From positions 1 to 49,824 of the forward strand of contig JAIEPE010000030.1 of NCBI GenBank assembly GCA_019749915.1: a DNA stretch of 49,824 nt. Direction: 5' to 3'. Both the position numbers and the translations under genes were made by a program. The notes below the pieces were generated by a model that ran no database searches, was not told the origin of the DNA, and saw only the letters and a list, made by a program, of their open reading frames with translations. Shown in pieces: positions 35,821-44,311 of the stretch; position 1 is the stretch's first letter, and each line of letters opens with the position of its first letter. This DNA comes from Alphaproteobacteria bacterium. Its GTDB lineage: Bacteria > Pseudomonadota > Alphaproteobacteria > UBA9655.

Positions 35821-37182
35821 ATGGATGGTTTCATGGCAACAATGAGCAAAGCAATTTCCCGAAATATTCAAGGTACTTTTGGAAAAGTCTTTTCTGCAGA
35901 AAAAGGGAGTTATACTTACTGGCGAACACGTACCTTATACGCAGCCATCATAGGATATGCTGCTTTTTACCTAGTTCGACAAAATTTTTCCATGTGTATT
36001 CCAGGCATCATGGAGGAGTTCTCTTACACAAAAGTTGATCTGGGGTGGATTGCCTCCATTTTTTCTATTGTTTATGGCATTGGAAAATTCGTGAATGGCT
36101 ATTTAAGCGACCGTTCGGATGCCCGCTATTTCATGGCAACAGGACTATTTCTTTCCGCTCTTGTTAGTTTTTTTATGGGCTTTGGGTCTGGCCTTTTTTT
36201 CTTTGCCGTGCTTTGGGGATTCAATGCTTGTTTCCAATCTATGGGATGGCCTCCTTGTGGTCGTCTGATTACCCATTGGTTTAGCCCCACCGAACTCGGT
36301 TCAAAATGGGCTTTTGCAGCTTCTGCCCATCAACTTGGCGCGATGGCCATTTTTGCTATGGGGGGGTTTCTGATTGAACACTATGGATGGCGCTCTGCCT
36401 TTATCGTTCCTGCTTTTTTTTCCATAGGCATTTCTTTTTTTCTAATTAATCGCCTTCGCGATACCCCCAAAGAAGTTGGTCTCCCCCCCGTTGAAGAATA
36501 TAAAGGAGACGTCACCCATGTGGCCCAAATTTATCAAGAGCGCATTACCATTAAGGAAGTTTTTACAGTTGTTCTTGCCAATAAACTTGTATGGTTTATG
36601 GCCCTTGCCAATATGTGCGTTTATATCCCTCGCGCGGGTTTTTTCTTTTGGGCCCCAACCTTTTTAAAGGAATTTAAAGGCGTTACCCTTATCGCTGCAG
36701 GCATGCTCCTGGTCGGTTTTGAAATTGCGGCCCTTATTGGTGGCGTTGTGGCTGGATGGATTTCCGATAAATTTTTCCGTGGTCGTCGGGGGCCCGTAGG
36801 AACCTTCTTCCTCATTGCTCTTGCTATTAATTTATTCATTTTTTGGAAAATTCCCGCAGGGTATCCCTTTTTTGATGCCTTGTGCTTGATACTTGTTGGT
36901 TTTCTTAGTAATGGCCCTCAGGTCCTCAATGGTGTTGCCACAGCTGACTTTGCATCAAAACGGGCTGTGGGTGTGGGCACAGGCATAACGGGTACTTTCG
37001 GATATGCAGGATCAGCCATTGCAGGCGTGGGCTTGGGCTATATTGTTGAACATTATGGATGGGAAGGCGGTTTTATGCTCTTTATCATGGCCGCCCTTCT
37101 TGGCGCGTTCTTCTTTGCTCTGACCTGGAACAACCGAGCTAAGATCTTGGATGAACAAGAAGCCATCGATACGCCCTGTTAA
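35821..37182 (+). CDS. UhpC/GlpT-type sugar-phosphate transporter (MFS, OPA family)
   Basis: 453 residues (a second ATG at 35833 is possible). The major-facilitator fold of 12 helices is evident. OPA-family motifs are LYAAIIGYAAFYLVRQNFS, WIASIFSIVYGIGKFVNGYL, DRSDARYFMATGLFLSAL and the diagnostic NACFQSMGWPPCGRLITHWF. OPA antiporters swap organic phosphate esters for inorganic phosphate. The closest well-known relatives are UhpC (glucose-6-phosphate sensor or transporter) and the chlamydial version that imports glucose-6-phosphate. Beside the ATP/ADP translocase this gives a way to take both energy and phosphorylated sugar from a host. The actual substrate is inferred. Confidence 0.9.
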   Translation: MDGFMATMSKAISRNIQGTFGKVFSAEKGSYTYWRTRTLYAAIIGYAAFYLVRQNFSMCIPGIMEEFSYTKVDLGWIASIFSIVYGIGKFVNGYLSDRSDARYFMATGLFLSALVSFFMGFGSGLFFFAVLWGFNACFQSMGWPPCGRLITHWFSPTELGSKWAFAASAHQLGAMAIFAMGGFLIEHYGWRSAFIVPAFFSIGISFFLINRLRDTPKEVGLPPVEEYKGDVTHVAQIYQERITIKEVFTVVLANKLVWFMALANMCVYIPRAGFFFWAPTFLKEFKGVTLIAAGMLLVGFEIAALIGGVVAGWISDKFFRGRRGPVGTFFLIALAINLFIFWKIPAGYPFFDALCLILVGFLSNGPQVLNGVATADFASKRAVGVGTGITGTFGYAGSAIAGVGLGYIVEHYGWEGGFMLFIMAALLGAFFFALTWNNRAKILDEQEAIDTPC

Positions 37183-37209
37183 CCTTTTGTTTCTTCCACA
37201 TCCTTTCAA

Positions 37210-37260
37210 AAATACCTTGTAAATTCGAAGTTAAGGTTAGAGATTACAAGGTATTTTTTT
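37210..37260. terminator. Bidirectional terminator between convergent genes
   Basis: AAATACCTTGTAA (37210-37222) is the exact inverse complement of TTACAAGGTATTT (37244-37256), with T-runs on the right and A-rich sequence on the left. It can serve both the transporter gene and the erpA gene on the opposite strand. Confidence 0.85.
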
Positions 37261-37276
37261 GTTTAAAATTTACGAT

Positions 37277-37606
37277 CTAAACAGAAAATGAACTTCCACA
37301 CCCACAGGAGGAGGAGGCTAAAGGGTTTTTGACTTGGAATGAAGCTCCAATGAGCTCTTCAACAAAATCAACTTCTGCCTCTTCTACAAAAGGAAGAGAG
37401 GCCTCATCTATAACAATTTTCACACCCTTGTCTTCAAAGGTGTGGTCATCTTCGCGCATTTCGTGGTCCAAAGAAAAATTGTATTGAAAACCTGCACAGC
37501 CGCCGCCATTCACCATGACCCGGAAAAAAGCCGTCTTTAGATTCGGCTCCTTTTCAATCAAGTTTGCAATCTTTTTGGCGGCACTTTCAGTTAATGTTAA
37601 TGACAT
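37277..37606 (-). CDS. erpA: Iron-sulfur cluster insertion protein, ErpA/IscA type
   Basis: 109 residues from the ATG at 37606 (AAGGAT upstream; the longer frame to 37699 adds 31 residues unlike the family). MSLTLTESAAKKIANLIEKE opens the HesB/IscA domain. The three cluster-binding cysteines are present: Cys37 in VNGGGCAGFQY, and Cys101 and Cys103 in SSSCGCGSSF. It carries or inserts Fe-S clusters into target proteins. It is divergently placed from argS, with about 110-120 bp between. Confidence 0.93.
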   Translation of the reverse strand: MSLTLTESAAKKIANLIEKEPNLKTAFFRVMVNGGGCAGFQYNFSLDHEMREDDHTFEDKGVKIVIDEASLPFVEEAEVDFVEELIGASFQVKNPLASSSCGCGSSFSV

Positions 37607-37727
37607 TAAAAATCCTTGGTATATTACCTTCTCACTATACTCCAACCATTTTCCTAAAGATAGCCTGTTGGAGGATACCGTCACATATGGTAAAAGCATT
37701 TAGAACAGTTTACATATGGTGAGTAAG

Positions 37728-39473
37728 ATGAATTTTTTCCATAGTTTTCGGGATGAAGTTTTAAAAAGCATTGAAAAGCTTGCTAAGGAAGGCCGGCTGC
37801 CCGAAGGTCTTGCCCTCGATAAAATTACAACTGAACCTCCTCGTGATCCTGCTCATGGAGATATCTCCACGAATGCGGCTATGATTTTATCAAAACCTGC
37901 TCATATGAATCCTCGAGAGCTGGGAGAACTTATTGCCAAAGAACTTGAATCTCTCCCTCAGGTAACTGAGGTCTCCGTAGCGGGTCCCGGATTTATCAAT
38001 CTCCGCCTTGCCTCTGATTTTTGGTATAAAGAATTAGAAACTATCTTAAAGGAAAAAGAAGAATATGGCTCCTCCTCCATTGGTCTTGGAGAAAAGATCA
38101 ACCTTGAGTATGTCTCGACAAATCCAACAGGCCCTATGCATGCAGGCCATGGACGCGTGGCTGTTGTGGCAGATGTTCTTGCCAACCTCCTCGAAAAAGT
38201 GGGTTATCGAGTCTTGCGTGAATTTTATGTTAATGATGCAGGCGGTCAAGCTGAAAAGCTTGCTCAGTCTACTTACCTTCGTTATAAGGAGGCCCTTGGC
38301 CATGAAATTGGGCCAATTCCTGAAGGCTATTATCCTGGAGATTATCTGAAAGAGGTCGGACGAGCCCTCGCTGCACGCGACGGAGATAAATGGCTCTCAC
38401 TCCCTGAATCAGAATGGCTCGAACCCTTACGCGAATTTTCTATTAACGCCATGATGACCATGATTCGGAAAGACCTGGCATTGATGGGAATCAACCATGA
38501 AGTCTTTACCTCTGAGACTGAACTCCACCGCATGGGAGCTGTTGAAGCTGCCATTAAAAGCTTGAAGGAGAGAGGGCTTATCTATGAAGGAGTTTTAGAG
38601 CCGCCTAAGGGGAAAGTCATTGAAAACTGGAAACCCCGCAAGCAATTGCTTTTCCGTTCAACGGAATTTGGAGACGATGCGGATCGTCCCCTTCAAAAGG
38701 CGGATGGCTCCTGGGCCTATTTTGCCGGCGATATTGCCTATCATTATGATAAATTCCGTAGAGGTTATCCCAATATGATCAATGTATGGGGAGCTGATCA
38801 TGTAGGGACAGTCAAACGGATCACCTCTGCTGTTAAGGCTATCACAGAAGACCAGGGTCATCTGGATGTGATTCTTTGCCAAATTGTGAACTTTATGGAG
38901 GGGGGAAAACCCATCAAAATGTCAAAACGAGCGGGCACCTTTATCGAGATCAAAGAAGTAATTGATAAGGTTGGGCGAGATGCTTTTCGTTTTATGATGA
39001 TCACCCGCAAAAATGACGCCCACTTGGATTTTGATTTTAAGAAAGTTTTGGAGCAAACTCGGGATAATCCCGTTTTCTACATTCAATATGCCCATGCCCG
39101 ATGCCATTCAGTAATGCGCATGGCAGAAGACGTATTCCCCAAATGGAGCGAAACTTCACCTGACCTCTACACAGGACTTGATGATCCCGATGAACTCCAT
39201 CTTTTAAAACTTTTGGCGGCTTGGCCCCGCCATGTGGAAATTGCAGCCACTGCTCGCGAGCCACACCGCTTGTGTTATGCCCTCTATGAAATTGCGGCAC
39301 AATTTCATATGCTATGGAATAAGGGAAAGGAGAACACCCTCTTGCGCTTTATCATAGCTAACAACAAAGAACTTACTCGAGCTCGCCTTGCCATGATTCA
39401 AGGAGTGGCAGCTATTATTGCGTCAGGTTTTCAAATCATTGGCGTCACACCCGTTAAGGAGATGAGAGAATGA
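37728..39473 (+). CDS. argS: Arginyl-tRNA synthetase
   Basis: 581 residues if started at the ATG at 37728, which has GGTGAG 4 nt upstream; an ATG at 37716 adds four residues. Class I features: N-terminal Add-1 domain, the HIGH-type motif HAGHGR at about 138-143, the KMSKS-type motif KMSKRAGTF near 395, and the C-terminal anticodon-binding helices (FYIQYAHARCHSVMR). It charges tRNA-Arg. Its stop overlaps the start of the SPOR gene by 4 bp (ATGA), beginning a long co-directional run. Confidence 0.97.
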   Translation: MNFFHSFRDEVLKSIEKLAKEGRLPEGLALDKITTEPPRDPAHGDISTNAAMILSKPAHMNPRELGELIAKELESLPQVTEVSVAGPGFINLRLASDFWYKELETILKEKEEYGSSSIGLGEKINLEYVSTNPTGPMHAGHGRVAVVADVLANLLEKVGYRVLREFYVNDAGGQAEKLAQSTYLRYKEALGHEIGPIPEGYYPGDYLKEVGRALAARDGDKWLSLPESEWLEPLREFSINAMMTMIRKDLALMGINHEVFTSETELHRMGAVEAAIKSLKERGLIYEGVLEPPKGKVIENWKPRKQLLFRSTEFGDDADRPLQKADGSWAYFAGDIAYHYDKFRRGYPNMINVWGADHVGTVKRITSAVKAITEDQGHLDVILCQIVNFMEGGKPIKMSKRAGTFIEIKEVIDKVGRDAFRFMMITRKNDAHLDFDFKKVLEQTRDNPVFYIQYAHARCHSVMRMAEDVFPKWSETSPDLYTGLDDPDELHLLKLLAAWPRHVEIAATAREPHRLCYALYEIAAQFHMLWNKGKENTLLRFIIANNKELTRARLAMIQGVAAIIASGFQIIGVTPVKEMRE

Positions 39474-40276
39474 CTTTTTCTCCAAATGACGATGATCGCT
39501 TTTGGCAAGACCCTAAATCTGAGGGATGGTTTCGATTTTCCTCTCCCTTGCACTATATCATTTTTTTACTCATTCTTATTGCTCTCGTTATTGTCGTCTG
39601 GTACCTTCTTACGCCAACACGTCAAAGCTATAATGAGAAAAATCTAACTCTTATTCGTGCCGATGACACCCCCTATAAGGTCAAGGCAGAAGATCAAGCT
39701 CTTCCAGGGATTAAACATCAAGACAAGCTTATTTACAGCCGTATCCGTAACGATGAAAATGCGCCCCCCGTTGAGCATATTTTGCCCGATCCAGAACCCA
39801 TTCTTATTGATGCCCAAACGGATCCTACTCCCATAAAAATGGAGAATCTCTATTCTCCTGAAGATGTCCAATTAGAAAAAGTAGTGGAAAAAACTCCAGA
39901 AGCCAAAGGAAAGGCTCTTCTTTCTATAGCTTCCATTGAAGAACTTATTGAGGGAGGTTCTGAAGGAATCTCTGAAGGAGCTTCTAAAAAAACATCTGAA
40001 GCCCCTCCTCCTCAAAGCAAAGCGCCCCAATCGAACGTTTTGATTCAGCTGGGCTCGCTTAAAAGTCATGATTTGGCTCAAGAGGAATGGAAACGCATTT
40101 CAGGAAAAAATAAGGATGCTTTAGGCGGCTTAGAACCCCTGATTCAAAAAGTAGATCTTGGAGCTGAAAAGGGTATTTTTTACCGCTTGCGTACTGGCGT
40201 TGAAAGTCAAGAACAGGCAAAAAAGGTTTGTGCCACTCTCACTGAAAGAAAGGTAGAATGTCTTGTTGTCCATTAA
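39470..40276 (+). CDS. SPOR-domain inner-membrane protein
   Basis: 268 residues. A cytoplasmic N-terminus is followed by one membrane helix (YIIFLLILIALVIVVWYLL, residues 29-47), a long acidic, Pro-rich periplasmic linker with a SEGISEGASKK repeat, and a C-terminal SPOR domain from about 186 (NVLIQLGSLKSHDLAQEEWK to RKVECLVVH). SPOR domains bind denuded glycan strands at the division septum. The architecture resembles FtsN-like or DedD-like proteins and lies between argS and nagZ as in other alphaproteobacteria. The nagZ start is inside its end. Confidence 0.88.
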   Translation: MTFSPNDDDRFWQDPKSEGWFRFSSPLHYIIFLLILIALVIVVWYLLTPTRQSYNEKNLTLIRADDTPYKVKAEDQALPGIKHQDKLIYSRIRNDENAPPVEHILPDPEPILIDAQTDPTPIKMENLYSPEDVQLEKVVEKTPEAKGKALLSIASIEELIEGGSEGISEGASKKTSEAPPPQSKAPQSNVLIQLGSLKSHDLAQEEWKRISGKNKDALGGLEPLIQKVDLGAEKGIFYRLRTGVESQEQAKKVCATLTERKVECLVVH

Positions 40277-41192
40277 TGCCGCCTCCCCTGTTATTTTTGG
40301 CTGTTCAGGTACGACTTTAACTCTTGAGGAGCGTGTTTTTTTTGAAAAAAATCAGCCTCTTGGCTTTATTCTTTTTCAACGCAACATTGAAAATAAAACC
40401 CAACTTAAAACCCTTATTAAAGATTTAAAATCAATAGTTTCCCATTCCAATGCCCCAATTTTAATCGATCAAGAAGGTGGACGCGTTGTTCGTCTAAAAA
40501 GTCCAGAATGGTTTGAGGCTCCTTCAAGCGCAGTACTCGCTGAAGGAAGTTTAAAGACAGCAAAGAAAAAGGTTTATGAAGGCTATACACGGATGGCACA
40601 AGACCTGGTGGAAGTTGGCATTACGGTTGATTGCGCCCCCGTTCTAGATCTCCGCGTCAAAGGGGCGGATCCTATCATGGGCGATCGTACTTTTAGCTCT
40701 AATCCTGAAATTGTGGCTGAGCTGGGGAAAGTTGCGATTCAGGCTCTCCTCGAGGGAGGTATTACCCCCATCATGAAGCACATACCAGGCCATGGGGCTG
40801 CCACCTGCGATAGCCATGAAAAACTCCCCACGATATCCCTTTCCTTAAAGCAACTTCTTCCTCATTTTGAACCTTTTAAGGCCAATCGTCATTGCCCTGC
40901 GGCCATGACAGCCCATATCATTTATTCAGAAATTGATCGTTTTCATACGGCCACCCAATCGTCTATTATAATTAAAGAAATCATCCGCCGTGAAATTGAT
41001 TTTCATGGTTTTCTTCTCAGCGATGACTTGGGTATGAAAGCTCTCTCCGGCCCCCTCTCTTTAAGAGCCCACACATCTTTAAAAGCTGGGTGTGACGCGG
41101 TTTTGCACTGCTCTGGAAAAATGGACGAAATGGTTGATGTAATGAAGGGGGTTGCTCCATTTTCCATCATCTTAAAAGAAAAGGCAAGTTAA
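40263..41192 (+). CDS. nagZ: Beta-N-acetylhexosaminidase NagZ (GH3)
   Basis: 309 residues starting with a TTG (40263, or the next TTG at 40266) inside the upstream gene. GH3 features: GFILFQRNIENKTQ, PILIDQEGGRVVRL, the loop motif KHIPGHGAATCDSHEKLP with the His of the mobile catalytic loop, and the nucleophile Asp in LLSDDLGMKAL. NagZ removes GlcNAc from cytosolic anhydro-muropeptides in cell-wall recycling. No signal peptide, as expected. It overlaps the next gene by one base. Its presence indicates a peptidoglycan wall. Confidence 0.94.
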   Translation: MLSINAASPVIFGCSGTTLTLEERVFFEKNQPLGFILFQRNIENKTQLKTLIKDLKSIVSHSNAPILIDQEGGRVVRLKSPEWFEAPSSAVLAEGSLKTAKKKVYEGYTRMAQDLVEVGITVDCAPVLDLRVKGADPIMGDRTFSSNPEIVAELGKVAIQALLEGGITPIMKHIPGHGAATCDSHEKLPTISLSLKQLLPHFEPFKANRHCPAAMTAHIIYSEIDRFHTATQSSIIIKEIIRREIDFHGFLLSDDLGMKALSGPLSLRAHTSLKAGCDAVLHCSGKMDEMVDVMKGVAPFSIILKEKAS

Positions 41193-41851
41193 TGGAAGTT
41201 TTCCTTAAAATTCTGATTCTCGGTATCCCCCTCCTTTTAGCCATCACGCTGCATGAGGCTGCTCACGGCTATGTAGCTTTGCGTTACGGCGATGATACAG
41301 CAAAGGTGATGGGACGGGTTTCCATGAATCCCCTTCGTCATATTGATCCACTGGGGACGATTATTTTACCTGGTCTTTTATTGCTTAGCGGCTCTCCCGT
41401 TCTTTTCGGCTATGCAAAGCCGGTTCCTGTGAACTTTAATCGCCTGAACAACCCCCGTCGCGACAGCGTGATTGTTGCAGCTGCAGGACCTGCAACTAAC
41501 ATTATCCTTGCCTATATCTCGGCTCTTTTATTTCATGTCCTTGTTTTCTTTCCTCTTAATGTTCAGCTTTTACTGCAAGAAATGCTTTCCTTTTCTGTTT
41601 TTATCAATGTGATGCTGGCCATTTTTAACATGATCCCCATTCCTCCCCTAGATGGCGGCCGCGTGGCTGTGGGTCTGCTGCCAGATGGCTTAGCACGCCT
41701 CCTTGCACGTTTAGAGCCCTATGGTATCTTTATTATTTTCGGCCTTATTTTGATTCCGTATTTTTTGGGTCTTAATTTTCTCGGATGGCTTATTATACAT
41801 CCCGCAAAACTTATTATTGAAACTATTTCACTTTTAGCTGGATTATCATAA
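41192..41851 (+). CDS. Site-2 protease-like membrane metalloprotease (M50)
   Basis: 219 residues with about five to six helices. Zinc ligands are in HEAAH (residues 22-26) and in NMIPIPPLDGGR, where the Asp is the third ligand. There is no PDZ domain, so it is the short YwhC-like type and not RseP. The conserved FGYAKPVPVNF and AAAGPATNIILAY segments place it in that subgroup. Substrates are unknown. It lies directly after nagZ in the same run. Confidence 0.9.
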   Translation: MEVFLKILILGIPLLLAITLHEAAHGYVALRYGDDTAKVMGRVSMNPLRHIDPLGTIILPGLLLLSGSPVLFGYAKPVPVNFNRLNNPRRDSVIVAAAGPATNIILAYISALLFHVLVFFPLNVQLLLQEMLSFSVFINVMLAIFNMIPIPPLDGGRVAVGLLPDGLARLLARLEPYGIFIIFGLILIPYFLGLNFLGWLIIHPAKLIIETISLLAGLS

Positions 41852-41895
41852 AAATCTGATTATATTAATGTAATTAATGTAAAGGAGCCCCTGCT

Positions 41896-42042
41896 ATGGG
41901 ATTAAGTTTAAGCCATATTCTTCTGGTTCTCGTTGCCGTTGTTCTTGTCTTTGGCGCAAAAAGACTTCCGTCTATTATGCAAGACTTAGCCAAAGGACTC
42001 AGAGCTTTTAAAAACGGCCTTAAGGACGGAGAAGAAAAGTAA
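41896..42042 (+). CDS. tatA: Twin-arginine translocase subunit TatA
   Basis: 48 residues: MGLSLSHILLVLVAVVLVFG, the hinge and amphipathic helix AKRLPSIMQDLAKGLRAFKN, and a short acidic tail DGEEK. This is the TatA layout with the FG hinge. AAAGGAG lies 9 nt upstream. It is shorter than most TatA proteins, with almost no tail. The stop overlaps the tatB start (TAATG). TatA forms the size-adapting pore for folded proteins. Confidence 0.93.
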   Translation: MGLSLSHILLVLVAVVLVFGAKRLPSIMQDLAKGLRAFKNGLKDGEEK

Positions 42043-42260
42043 TGAACCTCGCTGGTTGGGGTGAGTTTCTTTTTATAGGTCTTTTGGCCTTCATTATTAT
42101 TGGCCCCAAGGATTTACCGAAGGTTCTCTATACTTGCGGCCGCTTTTTTCAAAATCTGCGCCGTCTTTCCAACGAATTCATGGCTGAATTTGAAACCATC
42201 CACCACCTCAAGGAACTTGAGGATTCAAAACTCCACAAACGAAAGGATAACAACAAATGA
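42042..42260 (+). CDS. tatB: Twin-arginine translocase subunit TatB
   Basis: 72 residues: a short N-terminal helix (FLFIGLLAFIIIGPKDLP with the family's GPKDLP hinge), then an amphipathic helix (FFQNLRRLSNEFMAEFE) and a charged tail. Short for TatB but the GPxxLP signature is clear. It overlaps tatA and also the next gene (ATGA at 42257). TatB with TatC recognises RR signal peptides. The next gene, not tatC, follows it. Confidence 0.9.
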   Translation: MNLAGWGEFLFIGLLAFIIIGPKDLPKVLYTCGRFFQNLRRLSNEFMAEFETIHHLKELEDSKLHKRKDNNK

Positions 42261-43390
42261 TTAAAAAATTTTTCTTTCTGATCTCTCTATTTATGTTTTC
42301 AGCAGCTTCCGTATCTGCCGAAAACCTTATTCTTCTCTCAAATCATGATAATGCTGGCGATCATAATCAAGTCCTAGGAATTGCAGAAGCTTTCAAAAAG
42401 CTTTCCCCCAACGTTACTGTTAAGGATATCAACGCCAAGACCACGTCAACAAGTGCTATTAAAGATATGGTCACACCTGTTGACAAGACGATTGTCATTG
42501 GCTCCGGCGAAGGGGGGATTCTTGGCATTCAAGATTTAACTCCTCAGAAAAATCTTGTGATTTGCCTCACCTCTCATATGATTTTAGGCGGATATAGTGA
42601 TCCAAATCTTAAACAGAAAGTCAATTTCCTAGCCCTCCCCGTCCATGCAAACGATACCCTTGCTGCGGAGTGGAAAGGTAAACTCATTAATACAACGGGT
42701 GTTGCCCACAACCGATCTTCAAAAGATGCCCTCAAAGCTTACGAGCTTGGAAAAGGGACACTTCCCGTCGCATGCTCTTCTTACCTTGCTGTTTATTTAG
42801 GAGGCGATGCCCCCACACCTGAAAAGGTCACCAAGCTTTTTACAGAAGCTGAAGCCCAAAAGCTTGCGGATTATGTCGCAAAAAACGCTGGTGGTTCTTG
42901 CATTCTTGTGCTTAATGGCCCACGCACAGGCAAACATGATGCCAATCTGCAAGAAATAGCAACTGCTCACCGCGATGGAAAACTTGACCACGTCACTGCT
43001 GCTTTCAAAGAAAAACTTGAAAGTCAGATAGCCCCTGAAAAAGTGAAAATCTACAATTTTCACTTTGGTCAAGATTTAGGCTATAACACCTTTGACCTTG
43101 TCTTAGGCGCTTTGCTTGAAAATGAGGGGAAAATTCTTGTTCCTGGCGAGTCAACTTCTGTGATTTCAGAGGCTATAGATGTCCTTCCTGCAGGTAAGGT
43201 AACCATTTATAATAACAACGCCATGAATGAGATTCATGAAAAGCATGTTAAAAGTGAAGCAGATGCTGGTAGAGCTTCTTTTCTTCTCGATTACCAGACA
43301 TTTCAAGATCTTAAATCCGGAGAAAAGCAGGCTTCCTCAAAAAGTGCTGCACAAACCATTGCGGATAGGTTATGGGAAGCTGTTCATTAA
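42257..43390 (+). CDS. Secreted ELM1-like (GT-B-type) protein inside the tat locus
   Basis: 377 residues with a Sec signal peptide (FFFLISLFMFSAASVSA). The mature sequence parallels the ELM1/DUF1022 family (mitochondrial fission ELM1): SNHDNAGDHNQVLGIAEAF near the start, IVIGSGEGG, LVLNGPRTGKHDANL, and LVPGESTSVISEAID near the end, where ELM1 proteins read 'DSvSMvSEA…GKPVyv'. ELM1 homologues in bacteria are normally cytosolic and related to nucleotide-sugar-binding GT-B folds. This one should be exported. It is translationally coupled to tatB by a 4-bp overlap and separates tatB from tatC. Function unknown; family call is by pattern and moderate. Confidence 0.6.
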   Translation: MIKKFFFLISLFMFSAASVSAENLILLSNHDNAGDHNQVLGIAEAFKKLSPNVTVKDINAKTTSTSAIKDMVTPVDKTIVIGSGEGGILGIQDLTPQKNLVICLTSHMILGGYSDPNLKQKVNFLALPVHANDTLAAEWKGKLINTTGVAHNRSSKDALKAYELGKGTLPVACSSYLAVYLGGDAPTPEKVTKLFTEAEAQKLADYVAKNAGGSCILVLNGPRTGKHDANLQEIATAHRDGKLDHVTAAFKEKLESQIAPEKVKIYNFHFGQDLGYNTFDLVLGALLENEGKILVPGESTSVISEAIDVLPAGKVTIYNNNAMNEIHEKHVKSEADAGRASFLLDYQTFQDLKSGEKQASSKSAAQTIADRLWEAVH

Positions 43391-43398
43391 TAAAAAGA

Positions 43399-43493
43399 GA
43401 TCCTGAGTCCCACTCGCTATGCTCGTGGTCTCAGGATGACAAAAAACTAAGAATTGTCATCCTGAGGAGCCCCATAGTGGCGAGCTCAGGATC
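43399..43493. repeat. Double hairpin palindromic repeat
   Basis: Two self-complementary units, GATCCTGAG…CTCAGGATGAC (43399-43440) and GTCATCCTGAG…CTCAGGATC (43457-43493), are also inverse to each other around an AT-rich 16-base centre. The CATCCTGAG type is a known kind of REP-like repeat in alphaproteobacteria. It separates the ELM1-like gene from tatC and is unlike the repeats at 18.8 and 22.7 kb. Confidence 0.8.
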
Positions 43494-43522
43494 TTGCTTA
43501 CGTACCTTAAGGGAAAAAAGTT

Positions 43523-44311
43523 GTGACCCAAAAACCTCTTCTTGAACATTTACTCGAACTCAGAAAGCGTTTGCTCTACAGCTTGCTCGCCCTTGGTTTA
43601 GCCATTGGCCTCTGTTATCCCTTGGCGCCAACCCTATTCCAGTTTTTAACCGAACCGTTATGGCAAGCCATGGGGGCAGAAGAAGGGCGACGCCTCATTT
43701 ACACAGGCCTGACGGAAGCCTTTCTCACCTACCTCAAGCTCGCCTTTTTTGCCGGTTTTATTGTTGCTTTCCCCTATCTTCTTTGGCAAGCTTGGATGTT
43801 TGTGGGACCAGCTCTTTATGACCATGAAAAGCGCACCATCTGGCCAGCCTTGATCGCAAGTCCCCTTCTCTTTTTAGCTGGCGCGAGTCTTGCCTATTAT
43901 GTAGTGTGTCCCTGGGCGTGGAAATTTTTCTTAAGCTTTGAAATGCCCCCCTCTCCTGGCGGTCTTTCCCTCCAATTGGAAGCCCGCATGAGCGAATACC
44001 TTTCCCTTATTATGAAACTTATTATGGCTTTTGGGATGTGTTTTCAGTTGCCCTTAATTTTGGTTGGCCTTGCAAAATTGGGAGTTATTGGTCTTCAAAG
44101 CCTTGAGCGCAACCGTAAATACGCTTTTCTTATTATTGTGATAGTAGCTGCCGTGATTACACCTCCGGACATTATCAGTCCCTTAAGTTTAATAATTCCT
44201 CTTTATACCCTCTATGAAATTTCTATAGTTTTGGTAAAACTATCCTTGAAACAGAAAGGATTGGATTGTGCTCGACACCAAATGGATCCGGGAAAATCCG
44301 GAAGACTTTGA
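43523..44311 (+). CDS. tatC: Twin-arginine translocase subunit TatC
   Basis: 262 residues from a GTG with AAGGGA upstream. It has six helices and the TatC signature: [59 protein letters not shown] and the late [20 protein letters not shown] with [12 protein letters not shown]. It is the RR-signal receptor of the Tat system with TatB. It is separated from tatAB by the secreted ELM1-like gene and a repeat. Its 3' end overlaps serS by 44 bp. Confidence 0.95.
   Translation: MTQKPLLEHLLELRKRLLYSLLALGLAIGLCYPLAPTLFQFLTEPLWQAMGAEEGRRLIYTGLTEAFLTYLKLAFFAGFIVAFPYLLWQAWMFVGPALYDHEKRTIWPALIASPLLFLAGASLAYYVVCPWAWKFFLSFEMPPSPGGLSLQLEARMSEYLSLIMKLIMAFGMCFQLPLILVGLAKLGVIGLQSLERNRKYAFLIIVIVAAVITPPDIISPLSLIIPLYTLYEISIVLVKLSLKQKGLDCARHQMDPGKSGRL

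Noticed and set aside
41192-41851. RseP-type site-2 protease
   Set aside because: No PDZ domain and only 219 residues; it fits the short YwhC-like M50 group.
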